Source: JAEYKI01 sp036679405 (GTDB lineage: Bacteria > Bacillota > Clostridia > Christensenellales > Christensenellaceae). Taken from it: DNA of 47,180 nucleotides. The position numbers and the translations under genes were made by a program. Location: positions 1 through 47,180 of the forward strand of contig JAVBVZ010000029.1 in NCBI GenBank assembly GCA_036679405.1, written 5' to 3'. Under the pieces are notes generated by a model. That model did no database searches and was not told the origin of the DNA. It saw only the letters and a program-made list of their open reading frames with translations. Shown piece after piece: positions 31,851 to 39,731 of this stretch. Numbering within the stretch: the first letter of the stretch is position 1; the number at the start of each line of letters is the position of its first letter.

Positions 31851-32693
31851 ATGGTACTGACATATATTAATAGCAACGGGGAGCATGTGTCGTTTGGTGC
31901 TGGCCAGGAGTACGAATTGATGGAGGTGTCCGGCTTTTCTGCCGCGGAAATCACCGTGCTGACGTCCGCTGGCTACATGCAAAACGGCGCCACTTACCGG
32001 GCGTCGCAACTTAGCGGCCGGCTGTTTACCATAACGATTGACGACGTAAAAGGCAGCTATGAGGATCTTGTGGCCAGCCGTATGGAATTGGCAAAGGTTC
32101 TCAATCCACTACTTTCCGGGCGGCTCTATATCAACAACGGGATTGATCAGTATTTTGCAGACTGCGTCATATACGAGGGACTTACGCCAATAAACGCGCA
32201 GGGCGATACGTCTCAGGAGTACGAAATCGCTTTTTACAGCGCATACCCGTTTATACGAGGTAGCATTGAGCACAGCGTAAAAATGGCAGGTTTTCAGGGC
32301 GGATTAACGCTGCCCTACAGCCTACCTTATTCGCTCGGAACCCAGGGCGACATTATTACCATCAATTACTCTGGGTCGATCGATGCGCCTCTCTTAGTGG
32401 AGTTTCGTGGCCCTGCAGTGCATCCGCGAATCACCAAAAAACAGACCGGAGAGTATATTGCGGTTGATGAAACGCTTTTGGAGGGCGAAACATTGTGGAT
32501 AGATACTACGCCAAAGGCAGTTGAGGTGTATACGCTCGACAGCTCCGAAAATAAAGTTGCAGCCGACCAAAAAACGGATCCGCTTTCAACGTATTTTAAC
32601 CTTACAAGGGGTCAAAACACTATTGAGTTCGCTGCGAACAGCGGCACGCCCGAAGTGTATTTGCACTGGTATGATCAGTATGTGGGGGTGTAA
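31851..32693 (+). CDS. Distal tail protein (Dit-like)
   Basis: 280 residues starting one base after the tape measure stop. YINSNGEHVSFGAGQEYELMEV at the start, RLFTITIDDVKGSYEDLVASR and the second-domain region with GLTPINAQGDTSQEYEIAF follow the siphovirus tail component/Dit pattern. It joins tube and baseplate. The beta-rich C-terminal half is probably a galectin-like domain. Confidence 0.82.
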   Translation: MVLTYINSNGEHVSFGAGQEYELMEVSGFSAAEITVLTSAGYMQNGATYRASQLSGRLFTITIDDVKGSYEDLVASRMELAKVLNPLLSGRLYINNGIDQYFADCVIYEGLTPINAQGDTSQEYEIAFYSAYPFIRGSIEHSVKMAGFQGGLTLPYSLPYSLGTQGDIITINYSGSIDAPLLVEFRGPAVHPRITKKQTGEYIAVDETLLEGETLWIDTTPKAVEVYTLDSSENKVAADQKTDPLSTYFNLTRGQNTIEFAANSGTPEVYLHWYDQYVGV

Positions 32694-32695
32694 CT

Positions 32696-33787
32696 GTGGA
32701 TATTATACAAATACTTAATCAGGACTTTAATCAAATTGGGATTTTGTCAAATTGGCAAGAATTTATCTGGATGCCTGCTTGGAACGCTGAAACGACCTTC
32801 GAGCTGACACTGGACTGTGATGCCCATAATGCAGATAAATTAACTGAGGGTGCAATTGTTTACGCCGACGCCGACGACGCAGTGGGCATCATCGATTACG
32901 TGAACCCTATCAAAGATGGAGACAATAATATCCTCACTGTGTCCGGGTATGGGCTTAAAGATATCACAAAACGCAGGGTGACGGTACCACCGAGCGGATC
33001 CGCATATGATACTTACAGCAGCGCTTATCCGGATGCGATTGTGGCCAGTTTGATAGACAAGCATATTATCAATCCAACGGATACTAATCGTCAGATATCG
33101 GGCTTTACAGTAGCCGCCGCACCCGGCATCGGGACGGCGGTTGATTTTTCCACACGTTTTAAAAGCCTGCAGGAGGAGATATACGAGCTGCTTGTAGCGG
33201 ATGGGCTGGGGCTCAAATGTTCACTAGATATCGCAGCCCAAATGGCGCAGTTTAGCGTTGCCCATGGCGTGGATCGGACAATCGATCAGGATACAAATGC
33301 CAGGGCAATGTTTTCACTGGTTAATGGATCCCTGGTGTCGCTCAATCATGAGATCGATGCAAGCAGCTACAAAAACATGCTGTATGTTGGCGGCCAGGGC
33401 GAGGGTACGGATAGAGAGGTCATAACTCTTGGCAGTACGCTTACGGGCTGGGACCGCAACGAGGTATTTGTGGATGCTCGGGATGTGGATAATACCGATG
33501 GACTGTATGACCGTGGAAACAGTAAGCTCGCGGATCTCTCAAAACTGCAATCGATCACGGCAGAGGTTGCCGATGCGTACAGCGGACAGTATAGCCTGGG
33601 GGATTACGTGTCCGTCTATAACGAGTTTGACGGCGCTTGGTATAATGTGCAGATCGCTGTGATTGCGGATACTTACGCAGCGGGTAAGGCCTTCCGGCGC
33701 GAAATTACGCTGGGCAAAACTCCGACAAATGCATATGACGTGATCAGGTATAAATTTGCGCAGATCAACAATATATTAACTCAATAA
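32696..33787 (+). CDS. Tail protein, ReqiPepy6 Gp37-like (Tal N-domain)
   Basis: 363 residues from GTG 32696 (SD GGGGG). IIQILNQDFNQIGILSNWQE, FELTLDCDAHN, TVSGYGLKDITKRRV and QYSLGDYVSVYNEFDG match the siphovirus Gp37-like tail hub family. It caps the tail tube under Dit and holds the fibre. No lytic domain is fused to it. Confidence 0.82.
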   Translation: MDIIQILNQDFNQIGILSNWQEFIWMPAWNAETTFELTLDCDAHNADKLTEGAIVYADADDAVGIIDYVNPIKDGDNNILTVSGYGLKDITKRRVTVPPSGSAYDTYSSAYPDAIVASLIDKHIINPTDTNRQISGFTVAAAPGIGTAVDFSTRFKSLQEEIYELLVADGLGLKCSLDIAAQMAQFSVAHGVDRTIDQDTNARAMFSLVNGSLVSLNHEIDASSYKNMLYVGGQGEGTDREVITLGSTLTGWDRNEVFVDARDVDNTDGLYDRGNSKLADLSKLQSITAEVADAYSGQYSLGDYVSVYNEFDGAWYNVQIAVIADTYAAGKAFRREITLGKTPTNAYDVIRYKFAQINNILTQ

Positions 33788-33800
33788 GGAGGGTTTATAG

Positions 33801-34838
33801 ATGATTTATTACGGACAATTTAACCATGTTGATAACGATCGGCAATACCTGGACTCGGATATTGCTGCAATGCTGTCCCTGCTCACCGGCGGACCGGGAG
33901 TGATCAATCATCCGGCCGGTGGGCTATTGGTTGCCAATGTAACCGGGCTGCAGATATCTGTTGCCGCTGGCGGCGCATGGCTCGGATCGCCTGCCGGGTG
34001 GTATTACTACTCAGACGACGAGCAGCTTCTGACGCTGGACAGCGAGACATCCGGATACAATCGTATTGACCGGGTGGTGCTGCGTCTAAATCGCAATACA
34101 GAGGTGCGCACGGTCGCCCTAGATGTCATAAAGGGGACGGCGGTCACGTCGGCACCTTCCGCGCCGGCGCTTACGCAGAACGATACTTTATATGAGATGT
34201 CACTGGCGCAGATTGCAATCACCGGCGGTAGCACATCGATCGCAATTACGGATGAGCGTGATTTGATAGCGACTGCGTCGTCCGCTCTGATTGCCGAGGA
34301 CATCATCAACACGCTGACCAGCACAGATACCGATAAACCACTAAGTGCCGCTCAGGGCAAGGCGCTGAACGATCTCAAGATCGCAATAGCTGATATCATC
34401 AACACGCTGACCAGCACAGATACCGATAAACCACTAAGTGCCGCTCAGGGCAAGGCACTGAATGATGCTAAGGTTGCAATATCGGATATACAAAACACTC
34501 TCGCGAGCACGGCTACGAACAAACCACTGTCGGCATATCAGGGCAAGGTGCTGAATGAGGCAAAAACCGCCCTTGCAGCGTGGGACAACACAACATTTAA
34601 TATTGACACGGCAGCCAGTTACAATTTTATGCTCAAGCGAGGTTCCGGTGCGGCAACAAGTACCGGTAATGGCAATGCATTTGGGACGGCCTTCCCCAAC
34701 GCCTGCTTGGCAGTCGTAGCGGTTGCGAATGGTACCAACGTAGGCCCTGCCATTACTACAACCGTAATTGACCGTGGCGGGTTTAATGCATATGCAAGCA
34801 GCACTTACGGCATAACATATATTGCAATAGGATATTAA
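33801..34838 (+). CDS. Tail fibre / receptor-binding protein with internal repeats
   Basis: 345 residues. Residues about 1-155 are a baseplate-upper-type N-domain (YRIDRVVLRLNRNTEVRTV-like core, WLGSPAGWYYYSD). Then come three 31-residue repeats with STDTDKPLSAAQGKALND (about 168-260), the common phage fibre shaft motif, and a Gly/Ala/Thr-rich tip. The first two repeats are nearly identical in DNA (34302 and 34395, period 93). It probably recognises the host surface. Confidence 0.8.
   Translation: MIYYGQFNHVDNDRQYLDSDIAAMLSLLTGGPGVINHPAGGLLVANVTGLQISVAAGGAWLGSPAGWYYYSDDEQLLTLDSETSGYNRIDRVVLRLNRNTEVRTVALDVIKGTAVTSAPSAPALTQNDTLYEMSLAQIAITGGSTSIAITDERDLIATASSALIAEDIINTLTSTDTDKPLSAAQGKALNDLKIAIADIINTLTSTDTDKPLSAAQGKALNDAKVAISDIQNTLASTATNKPLSAYQGKVLNEAKTALAAWDNTTFNIDTAASYNFMLKRGSGAATSTGNGNAFGTAFPNACLAVVAVANGTNVGPAITTTVIDRGGFNAYASSTYGITYIAIGY
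34302..34580 (+). repeat. 93-bp tandem repeat in the fibre gene
   Basis: Units start at 34302, 34395 and 34488. The first two agree almost base for base, and the third is diverged. This marks a recent duplication of one shaft repeat in frame. Confidence 0.8.
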
Positions 34839-34851
34839 GGAGGATTTTAAA

Positions 34852-35151
34852 ATGCCAGAAAACTATATTTATGCGTACAACGAGACCGACGGCATGCCCG
34901 TTGGTTTTTTTCTGCCGTCGATCCATGATGCCATCCCGACGCCAAATATCGAAATAACCGACGAGCAGCATGCCTGGTGCATGGAGCATAACGGAAGGTT
35001 TGCGCTTGATCTTGACACAATGGATTTTGTAGAGATCGAGTTGCCGGCACCTGAAGAAACAGCAGAGGAAAAAGCCCAAAAGTATGACGCACTGACGGCC
35101 CTGCTTGTAAGCAAGGGGGTTTTAACACAGGACGAGATTGACAGTCTGTAA
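34852..35151 (+). CDS. Small tail-fibre-associated protein
   Basis: 99 residues. MPENYIYAYNETDGMPVGFF and IEITDEQHAWCMEHNGRFALD look like the short XkdW/fibre-assembly proteins. The last third (EETAEEKAQKYDALTALLVSKG) is helical and ends LTQDEIDSL. SD AAGGAGG. Function by place only. Confidence 0.6.
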   Translation: MPENYIYAYNETDGMPVGFFLPSIHDAIPTPNIEITDEQHAWCMEHNGRFALDLDTMDFVEIELPAPEETAEEKAQKYDALTALLVSKGVLTQDEIDSL

Positions 35152-35178
35152 GCGCCAGGCGTTGAAAGGAGGGATACA

Positions 35179-35430
35179 ATGCTGCAGAAGCTTGAAATGC
35201 GTAAGTTTATCACCATGGTACTGGTGATCGCGTTTGCGGTTACGCTGCCGCTGATCATAATATTGTTGTATTTTTTTGATGTTGAAAATACGGAATTGCT
35301 GATTGCGGTGCTGAGCGCGTTTACCGGACCGGTCACGTTGGTGATCGGTTTTTATTTTGGTAAATCCACGGCGCTTGATGAGCCTGGAAAAAATAAAGAT
35401 AAAAGAGAGGATGAAAAAAATCATGAGTAA
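35179..35430 (+). CDS. Small membrane protein in lysis region
   Basis: 83 residues with two hydrophobic segments (about 9-31, FITMVLVIAFAVTLPLIIIL, and 39-60, LLIAVLSAFTGPVTLVIGFYFG) and a charged C-terminus. It is placed just before the amidase and overlaps it by eight bases. It could be an extra holin or holin regulator. Confidence 0.6.
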   Translation: MLQKLEMRKFITMVLVIAFAVTLPLIIILLYFFDVENTELLIAVLSAFTGPVTLVIGFYFGKSTALDEPGKNKDKREDEKNHE

Positions 35431-36157
35431 CACATTTAGCTACATAATAGATGCTGGACTCGAATTTGCCCGGCCTCTTACCAAAAGAACAAAAACTGAC
35501 CTAATCGTACTGCATCATATCGAAGGAAATCTTACGGTGCAGGAAACTCACGCATTACATCTTAGCAAAGGCGACAAAGGAATCGACTACAATTTTTATG
35601 TTGCGAAAGATGGAACTGTTTATAAGGGTCGCGGCCTTGAATACGAGGGTGGTCACACGATGAACAAAGTCGGGTTGCCGACTTATGGTGTAAATGCCCG
35701 GAGCGTAGGTATCGTCTGCCAGGGTAACTTTTTAAAAGAGCAGATGGGCGATGTGCAGAAAGCGGCGTTAAAAAAGCTCGTTTCGGACATTGTGACATAC
35801 TACAAGTTTAGTAGTGTCTTACAAATTGTAACGCACAGAGAGATTGCCGGTGACGCTCATACAAATTGCCCCGGAACATATTTCCCGACGGAAGATATCA
35901 TTGCCTATATTATGAATGGCGGAAATGACGTAAACGAACCCACGGTTGAGCAGACCGAAGATCCTCTTATCTGGAAAGTTGCGGTTGATAAGTTAAACTT
36001 CCGCGAATCCCCGAACGGACGGATCTTAAAGGCCCTTTCCAGAGGCGATAAGGTATATCTGAAAAGGTATGTAAAAAAAGAAAAATGGGCCCGTGTGAGA
36101 CTGGGCAACGATTCAGGCCAGGAAGGCTATGTATGGCTCCAATATATCAGTAAATAG
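35423..36157 (+). CDS. N-acetylmuramoyl-L-alanine amidase (endolysin)
   Basis: 244 residues from 35423 (MSNTFSYIID); an ATG at 35411 (MKKI) is also possible. The Amidase_2/PGRP domain spans about 20-160, with LIVLHHIEG (zinc His), YNFYVAKDGTVYKGRGL, and THREIAGDAHTNCPGTYFP (zinc His and Cys). The C-terminal 65 residues are an SH3b wall-binding domain (LNFRESPNGRILKALSRGDK, VWLQYI). No signal peptide, so it needs a holin. It cuts between muramic acid and L-Ala. Confidence 0.92.
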   Translation: MSNTFSYIIDAGLEFARPLTKRTKTDLIVLHHIEGNLTVQETHALHLSKGDKGIDYNFYVAKDGTVYKGRGLEYEGGHTMNKVGLPTYGVNARSVGIVCQGNFLKEQMGDVQKAALKKLVSDIVTYYKFSSVLQIVTHREIAGDAHTNCPGTYFPTEDIIAYIMNGGNDVNEPTVEQTEDPLIWKVAVDKLNFRESPNGRILKALSRGDKVYLKRYVKKEKWARVRLGNDSGQEGYVWLQYISK

Positions 36158-36171
36158 AGAGGAGAAAAAAC

Positions 36172-36462
36172 ATGGATTTTGTAAGCTACATTGAACCGGA
36201 ATTGCTGGTTTTAATACCAGTGCTTTATGTGATCGGGATGGTACTTAAAAACCTCGAAGAGGTTAAAGATAAGTTTATTCCGATCATTCTCTTGGCGCTT
36301 GGTATCGCGATCGCCGTGCTGTACGTGCTGGCGACAGAGAGTCTGGGCACCGGGCAGGAAGTTGCGGCCGCCGTTTTTACGGCAATATGCCAGGGGGCGC
36401 TTGTAGCCGGTGCGACTGTATACACAAATCAGTTGATCAAGCAATCAAGTAAAAGCGAATAA
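36172..36462 (+). CDS. Holin (superfamily V-like)
   Basis: 96 residues. Hydrophobic segments at about 10-28, 36-53 and 63-80 (LLVLIPVLYVIGMVLK, IPIILLALGIAIAVLYVLA, EVAAAVFTAICQGALVAGATV) and a short charged tail are the pattern of phage holins with the ICQG...AGATV element. It releases the amidase. Confidence 0.82.
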   Translation: MDFVSYIEPELLVLIPVLYVIGMVLKNLEEVKDKFIPIILLALGIAIAVLYVLATESLGTGQEVAAAVFTAICQGALVAGATVYTNQLIKQSSKSE

Positions 36463-36486
36463 GCAGGAGAGTGGGGTACAAGGCAG

Positions 36487-36780
36487 GTGGATGCGAATGT
36501 AGTAAGCACAATATCAGTTGTGGGCGTTATTGGTTCGCTGATTTTTACGTATATCGCTTTTTTCCGTGCTTCTAAAAAAGACACCCGGGATGACGGAAAC
36601 AGCACCGGCGTGATCATGACGGAGCTTAAAAATATAAAATCCGGCATTGAAGACATCAAGGGAAAGCAGGATGCTTCGGAGAGACGATACATTGATCTTG
36701 CGGTTGAACTCGGCAAGGTTTCAGAATGTGCAAAATCAGCGCATAAGAGGTTGGACGAGCTGAACGAAAAAATTAAATAG
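36487..36780 (+). CDS. XhlA-like membrane-anchored coiled coil
   Basis: 97 residues from GTG 36487. One membrane segment (about 6-27, VSTISVVGVIGSLIFTYIAF) precedes a coiled coil (about 45-97). Similar in layout to XhlA/hemolysin-type partners of holins. It is the last late gene before the terminator at 36799. Confidence 0.6.
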   Translation: MDANVVSTISVVGVIGSLIFTYIAFFRASKKDTRDDGNSTGVIMTELKNIKSGIEDIKGKQDASERRYIDLAVELGKVSECAKSAHKRLDELNEKIK

Positions 36781-36798
36781 ATGGTTTTTATGAAAGAA

Positions 36799-36845
36799 CC
36801 CCTCCTGGTTACAAGCGCTGGGAGGGGATTTTATTATTATAAAGA
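36799..36845 (+). terminator. Terminator of the late operon
   Basis: CCCCTCC (36799-36805) pairs with GGAGGGG (36831-36837), then ATTTTATT. It divides late genes from the AT-rich cargo operon. Confidence 0.6.
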
Positions 36846-36934
36846 AAAACGTATTTATTTCGATATAAAGTAAGAAATGTTGTTTATTATAATAAAAACA
36901 CATAGTTTAAAAACATGTGTAACAAAATAAATAG

Positions 36935-36962
36935 TTGCATAATTAAACAACTTGTCTATAAT
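36935..36962 (+). promoter_or_regulatory. Promoter of the attR-side cargo operon
   Basis: TTGCAT (36935-36940), 16-base spacer, TATAAT (36957-36962). It lies in a 170-base AT-rich stretch between the late terminator and the first cargo gene, so the operon need not depend on lytic transcription. Confidence 0.55.
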
Positions 36963-37008
36963 TATATATAAATATGTAATTATTATATGTAATATGAGAG
37001 ATAATAAT

Positions 37009-37743
37009 ATGATTGTAAAAAACACAGCATTTAGTTTGTTTTATCCACAATTGACTGGCCTTCGGAGAGAAATTTATGATATTGAGGAGTCTTTAAAAGA
37101 TTATTTCAATCTGTTTACTGTTTTGGCCATTCCTGACAATGCGCCTCCAGAAATTCCACGTTGTCAATCATTTAGCAAAAATGGCCATACGGAGCTTAAT
37201 ATTTCGTTGATTAATTCATTGATTAATACAAGATATGATGATAATTTTAACAGGGATTGGGACAAATGTTATAAATATTTTAAAGAAACAACAGAAAGAA
37301 TAAATGAAATAATAAAAGAAAAAATCAAAAACGATATATTGTTTTATGGGTTAACAACTCAAATTATATATGATGAATATCCATCTAGTATTGATTTGAT
37401 TCGAGAAAAATTTTTGAAATCAAGAATAGCGAAGAAACCTTACGAAATTAATTTGCGATTAGCGTTTGAACTTGATGAGTATTTTATAAACTTTACTTTT
37501 TTAAACGAAAGAAGTTATAATGTTGCTTCAATAACGACTCCGGGGATTACATCATTGGCTGGCGCAAAAGAAGTTGGAAATTATTTAACCCTTATTTTGG
37601 ACATTAATAACAAAAATGGGTTTAATACAAGGAACGGATATAAATCTTCTCAAAAAGATTTTAAGTTTATCTTTTCAAAAACTAACGAAATAGTGGTCGA
37701 AAAAATGCCTGTAATACTTGAAACAGGGGAGGTAAAATTATGA
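37009..37743 (+). CDS. Cargo operon gene 1, TIGR04255-like
   Basis: 244 residues from 37009 (SD GAGAG; earlier in-frame ATGs have none). AT-rich. SLFYPQLTGLRREIYDIEESL at the start, PRCQSFSKNGHTELNIS, then an amphipathic helix region, and YLTLILDINNKNGFNTRNG near the end. From memory this pattern is that of the TIGR04255 'sporadically distributed' proteins, found in varied bacteria and phages without known role; I could not verify it. First of three overlapping genes. Confidence 0.6.
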   Translation: MIVKNTAFSLFYPQLTGLRREIYDIEESLKDYFNLFTVLAIPDNAPPEIPRCQSFSKNGHTELNISLINSLINTRYDDNFNRDWDKCYKYFKETTERINEIIKEKIKNDILFYGLTTQIIYDEYPSSIDLIREKFLKSRIAKKPYEINLRLAFELDEYFINFTFLNERSYNVASITTPGITSLAGAKEVGNYLTLILDINNKNGFNTRNGYKSSQKDFKFIFSKTNEIVVEKMPVILETGEVKL

Positions 37744-38111
37744 ATGCTTTAGCAATTGCGCCGACATTTGGTGAATCATTCCAGACTACCAACACACCAA
37801 TATTTAATCTGGACAATATGATCAATGTTCCTACCGTATTTTCTTTTGGTGCGGTGACTTTGTTTGAAGATAGTAATAAATCTATTTTTTTAACAAATAC
37901 TAAATCAAATATTCCATTGACAAAAATGGATGGAAATAATAATTTGTTTTGCCAATATGATGGAATTGATGAATCAATATTTGACGAACTTGTATCGAAT
38001 GAATATGAAATAGTGTCTTTACCTGTAAAAAAAGTTCTGAAGGGATTAAACATAGGGAAAATAAAAAAAGGTGTTCTTTTTGTGAGTGAAAATGAGATAG
38101 AGGGTTTTTAA
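37740..38111 (+). CDS. Cargo operon gene 2, unknown
   Basis: 123 residues. The ATG overlaps the previous stop (ATGA) and is served by GGGGAGG. Sequence MNALAIAPTFGESFQTTNTPIFNLD, then mostly beta-type stretches and a Lys-rich VKKVLKGLNIGKIKKG. No family recognised. Its size and coupling suggest a subunit or partner of the proteins on either side. Confidence 0.6.
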   Translation: MNALAIAPTFGESFQTTNTPIFNLDNMINVPTVFSFGAVTLFEDSNKSIFLTNTKSNIPLTKMDGNNNLFCQYDGIDESIFDELVSNEYEIVSLPVKKVLKGLNIGKIKKGVLFVSENEIEGF

Positions 38112-38689
38112 TGCTTAATGCTGATTGGTATTATGAAGAGAAAGACCCTGTTTTAGTACAGGGCGAATTGATTAGAGATTGTCCTAAAATAGTATTTCCA
38201 TCTTCGATTCAGAGTTTGGATGATTTTGAAAATGAAGAAAATAAATTTGATGTTGAATGCAATAATTCAGTGATAGTTAGTCAATCGTGTGACTTAGCTC
38301 AAAAAAAAATCCCTTCTGTTTTATTATGTCCATATTATACATTGGCTGAAATTATAGAGGAAAATCCTGTATTTAAGTCATCTAATTATAAGGAAGCTTT
38401 AAGGAGGGGGTATCTGCCAGGGTATCATCTATTAAATAAAATTGATAGTGATGAAAATGATGATTCCTTGATTGTAGTTGTTTTGCATAGTGTTTTCAGT
38501 ATCCCTATAGAATATCTTTCTAGTCATGCTATGAATTCAGGTCAGCGGATTTGTTTAAATTCTCCTTATAAAGAACATTTGTCACAAGCATTTGCAAGGT
38601 TTTTTATGAGAGTTGGGCTACCAATAGATCTTCCTCCATTTAAAAAAAGCATGCCAGATATTTTGAATATTCAGGAAAATTATCTATAA
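38111..38689 (+). CDS. Cargo operon gene 3 with SQSCDL motif
   Basis: 192 residues; start shares a base with the previous stop (TAATG). Clear conserved-looking blocks are VQGELIRDCP (16-25), VIVSQSCDL (54-62), LRRGYLPGYHLL (about 97-108) and HLSQAFARFFMRVGLP (about 157-172). I know this SQ(S/T)CD(L/I) pattern from uncharacterised bacterial proteins, not from any enzyme. The Cys-Asp pair could be catalytic or metal-binding. Its place, at the attR end after the lysis genes, is a classic site for lysogenic-conversion and defence genes. Confidence 0.65.
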   Translation: MLNADWYYEEKDPVLVQGELIRDCPKIVFPSSIQSLDDFENEENKFDVECNNSVIVSQSCDLAQKKIPSVLLCPYYTLAEIIEENPVFKSSNYKEALRRGYLPGYHLLNKIDSDENDDSLIVVVLHSVFSIPIEYLSSHAMNSGQRICLNSPYKEHLSQAFARFFMRVGLPIDLPPFKKSMPDILNIQENYL

Positions 38690-38755
38690 ATCTGTATGAA
38701 GATTAATTATTGATTGGAAAATATACAGGTTAAAAATCACATGTACTAAATAGGC

Positions 38756-38787
38756 AAGCCTTTAATAAGGGCTTTTTATTTTTTTTG
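38756..38787 (+). terminator. Terminator of the cargo operon
   Basis: AAGCC (38756-38760) pairs with GGGCTT (38769-38774) across a short loop with a bulge, followed by TTTATTTTTTTT. The stem is short but the T run is strong. Confidence 0.5.
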
Positions 38788-38809
38788 TAAATTTCAGTTA
38801 TAAGGTAAG

Positions 38810-38879
38810 AAGTGTGCCAAAAGTGTGCCAGGCACACTCTAAAGTGTGATTTTTATGACCTCACCCTACTGGCACACTT
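38810..38879. promoter_or_regulatory. Integrase arm-type sites, attR side
   Basis: AAGTGTGCCA at 38810-38819 and 38821-38830 (11 bp apart as on the attL side), inverted copies GGCACACT at 38831-38838 and TGGCACACTT at 38870-38879, and a partial AAGTGTGAT at 38842. The rest of 38690-38958 holds no gene. Confidence 0.6.
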
Positions 38880-38958
38880 GCCGGAAAAACGCATTATAAT
38901 CGCATTTTCCAAACGCTATGAAACGCTATATAATGCCCCGAAATAGTCGGGCCTATCA

Positions 38959-39003
38959 TTGGTAAGGATGAGGTCCCGAGTTCGAGTCTCGGCATCAGCT
39001 CCA
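38959..39003 (+). repeat. attR: attR core, displaced 3' half of tRNA-Thr
   Basis: 45 bases identical to 593-637. It lacks the tRNA 5' half and is not a functional tRNA. It marks the right end of the prophage. Confidence 0.92.
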
Positions 39004-39010
39004 AAGCATG

Positions 39011-39048
39011 AAGCCCATAACCGTTACGGTTAGGGGCTTTTATTTTTT
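39011..39048 (+). terminator. Original tRNA-Thr terminator
   Basis: AAGCCCATAACCG and CGGTTAGGGGCTT pair with one mismatch around TTA, then TTTATTTTTT. It follows the displaced tRNA end by seven bases. Confidence 0.65.
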
Positions 39049-39109
39049 GCAAATATTCTTAAAATATTGTAAAGTGTGCCAAATTTTAAATTTTTATTTT
39101 TAAAAATAT

Positions 39110-39159
39110 TTGACAAAATACTACCTTAATAGTACCATAGGTACTATTAAGGTAGTATT
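39110..39159 (+). promoter_or_regulatory. Promoter within a 43-bp perfect palindrome
   Basis: Arms 39117-39136 and 39140-39159 are perfect 20-bp inverted repeats around ATA. They contain four half-sites, TACTA-N6-TAGTA twice. TTGACA (39110-39115) with TACCAT (39133-39138) at 17-base spacing puts the -10 inside the palindrome. The regulator encoded just downstream is the likely ligand. Confidence 0.6.
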
Positions 39160-39172
39160 TCAGGAGAAAACA

Positions 39173-39628
39173 ATGACTATGCTTGAAAAAATCAGAAGAA
39201 AAAGAGGACTATCACGTGCTGAATTAAGTATTAATTCAGGTGTTTCTGTGCGGACAATCGAAGCCTACGAACAAGAAACAAAAGACATTAGAAGAGCACA
39301 AAAAAATGGTTTGGAAGACATTGCGAATATATTGGGAGTAGGGATATACGCTTTCACACCCCCTAACGATTTGAATCCAGATGTACATAATCTTTTTGAA
39401 GAGCTATGTTTGGCCACAAATGAAGAGCTAGTAGCTCGAAACGATGAGAGCGGGTTATTAGCAGCAGATGATAAATATTATATTGAATGCATCACTGGAA
39501 CATGGTGGTTTGGGGATTATGGTACTCCTTTAGCAAAACAAGAAGAGCGACGATATGCAAAATATTTTATTAGCAGTAAAACCAGATCTTTTGATCATTA
39601 TTTTGCTGGAACAAGATGGGCTAGTTAA
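39173..39628 (+). CDS. XRE-family regulator with unknown C-terminal domain
   Basis: 151 residues from 39173 (SD CAGGAG). The HTH is at about 3-60 (MLEKIRRKRGLSRAELSINS, then SVRTIEAYEQ). Residues about 70-151 are acidic and aromatic (WWFGDYG, AKYFISSKTRSFDHYF), and not recognised. It lies alone right of attR under a large palindrome, so autoregulation is likely. It may belong to a remnant of another element, as an integrase arm-type motif lies at 39072. Confidence 0.65.
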   Translation: MTMLEKIRRKRGLSRAELSINSGVSVRTIEAYEQETKDIRRAQKNGLEDIANILGVGIYAFTPPNDLNPDVHNLFEELCLATNEELVARNDESGLLAADDKYYIECITGTWWFGDYGTPLAKQEERRYAKYFISSKTRSFDHYFAGTRWAS

Positions 39629-39667
39629 GTGTTCCAAAAGTGTGTTATCCTGGGCACCGGCTTCACA

Positions 39668-39703
39668 AAAAAAACCCGCAAACATATTTTGCGGGTTTTT
39701 CTT
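39668..39703. terminator. Bidirectional terminator
   Basis: AAAACCCGCAAA pairs with TTTGCGGGTTTT around a short loop, with A run before and T run after. It serves the converging genes ending at 39628 (+) and 39732 (-). Confidence 0.75.
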
Positions 39704-39731
39704 ATTTCTTAAAACAATCAGGCGTTTGTGC

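Larger units (their letters stand above)
593..39003. mobile_element. Complete temperate siphophage prophage in tRNA-Thr
   Basis: Bounded by a 45-bp direct repeat of the tRNA-Thr 3' half. An integrase lies next to attL. Behind it run an immunity region, early/recombination genes, late regulator, packaging, head, tail, lysis genes and a cargo operon next to attR. Head genes follow the order known from Listeria A118-like phages (portal, minor capsid, GP20 scaffold, capsid, Minor_capsid_1/2/3). No disrupted essential structural gene was seen, so it may be inducible. There is no recognisable replicative helicase; a DUF4373/DnaD-like protein is present. Confidence 0.93.

Noticed and set aside
34302..34580. 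93-bp tandem repeat as CRISPR or mobile repeat
   Set aside because: Lies in frame within a fibre gene and codes for the known shaft motif.
38959..39003. tRNA-like sequence near the right end
   Set aside because: Only the 3' half of tRNA-Thr is present; bases before it do not complete the acceptor or D arm. It is attR, not a gene.
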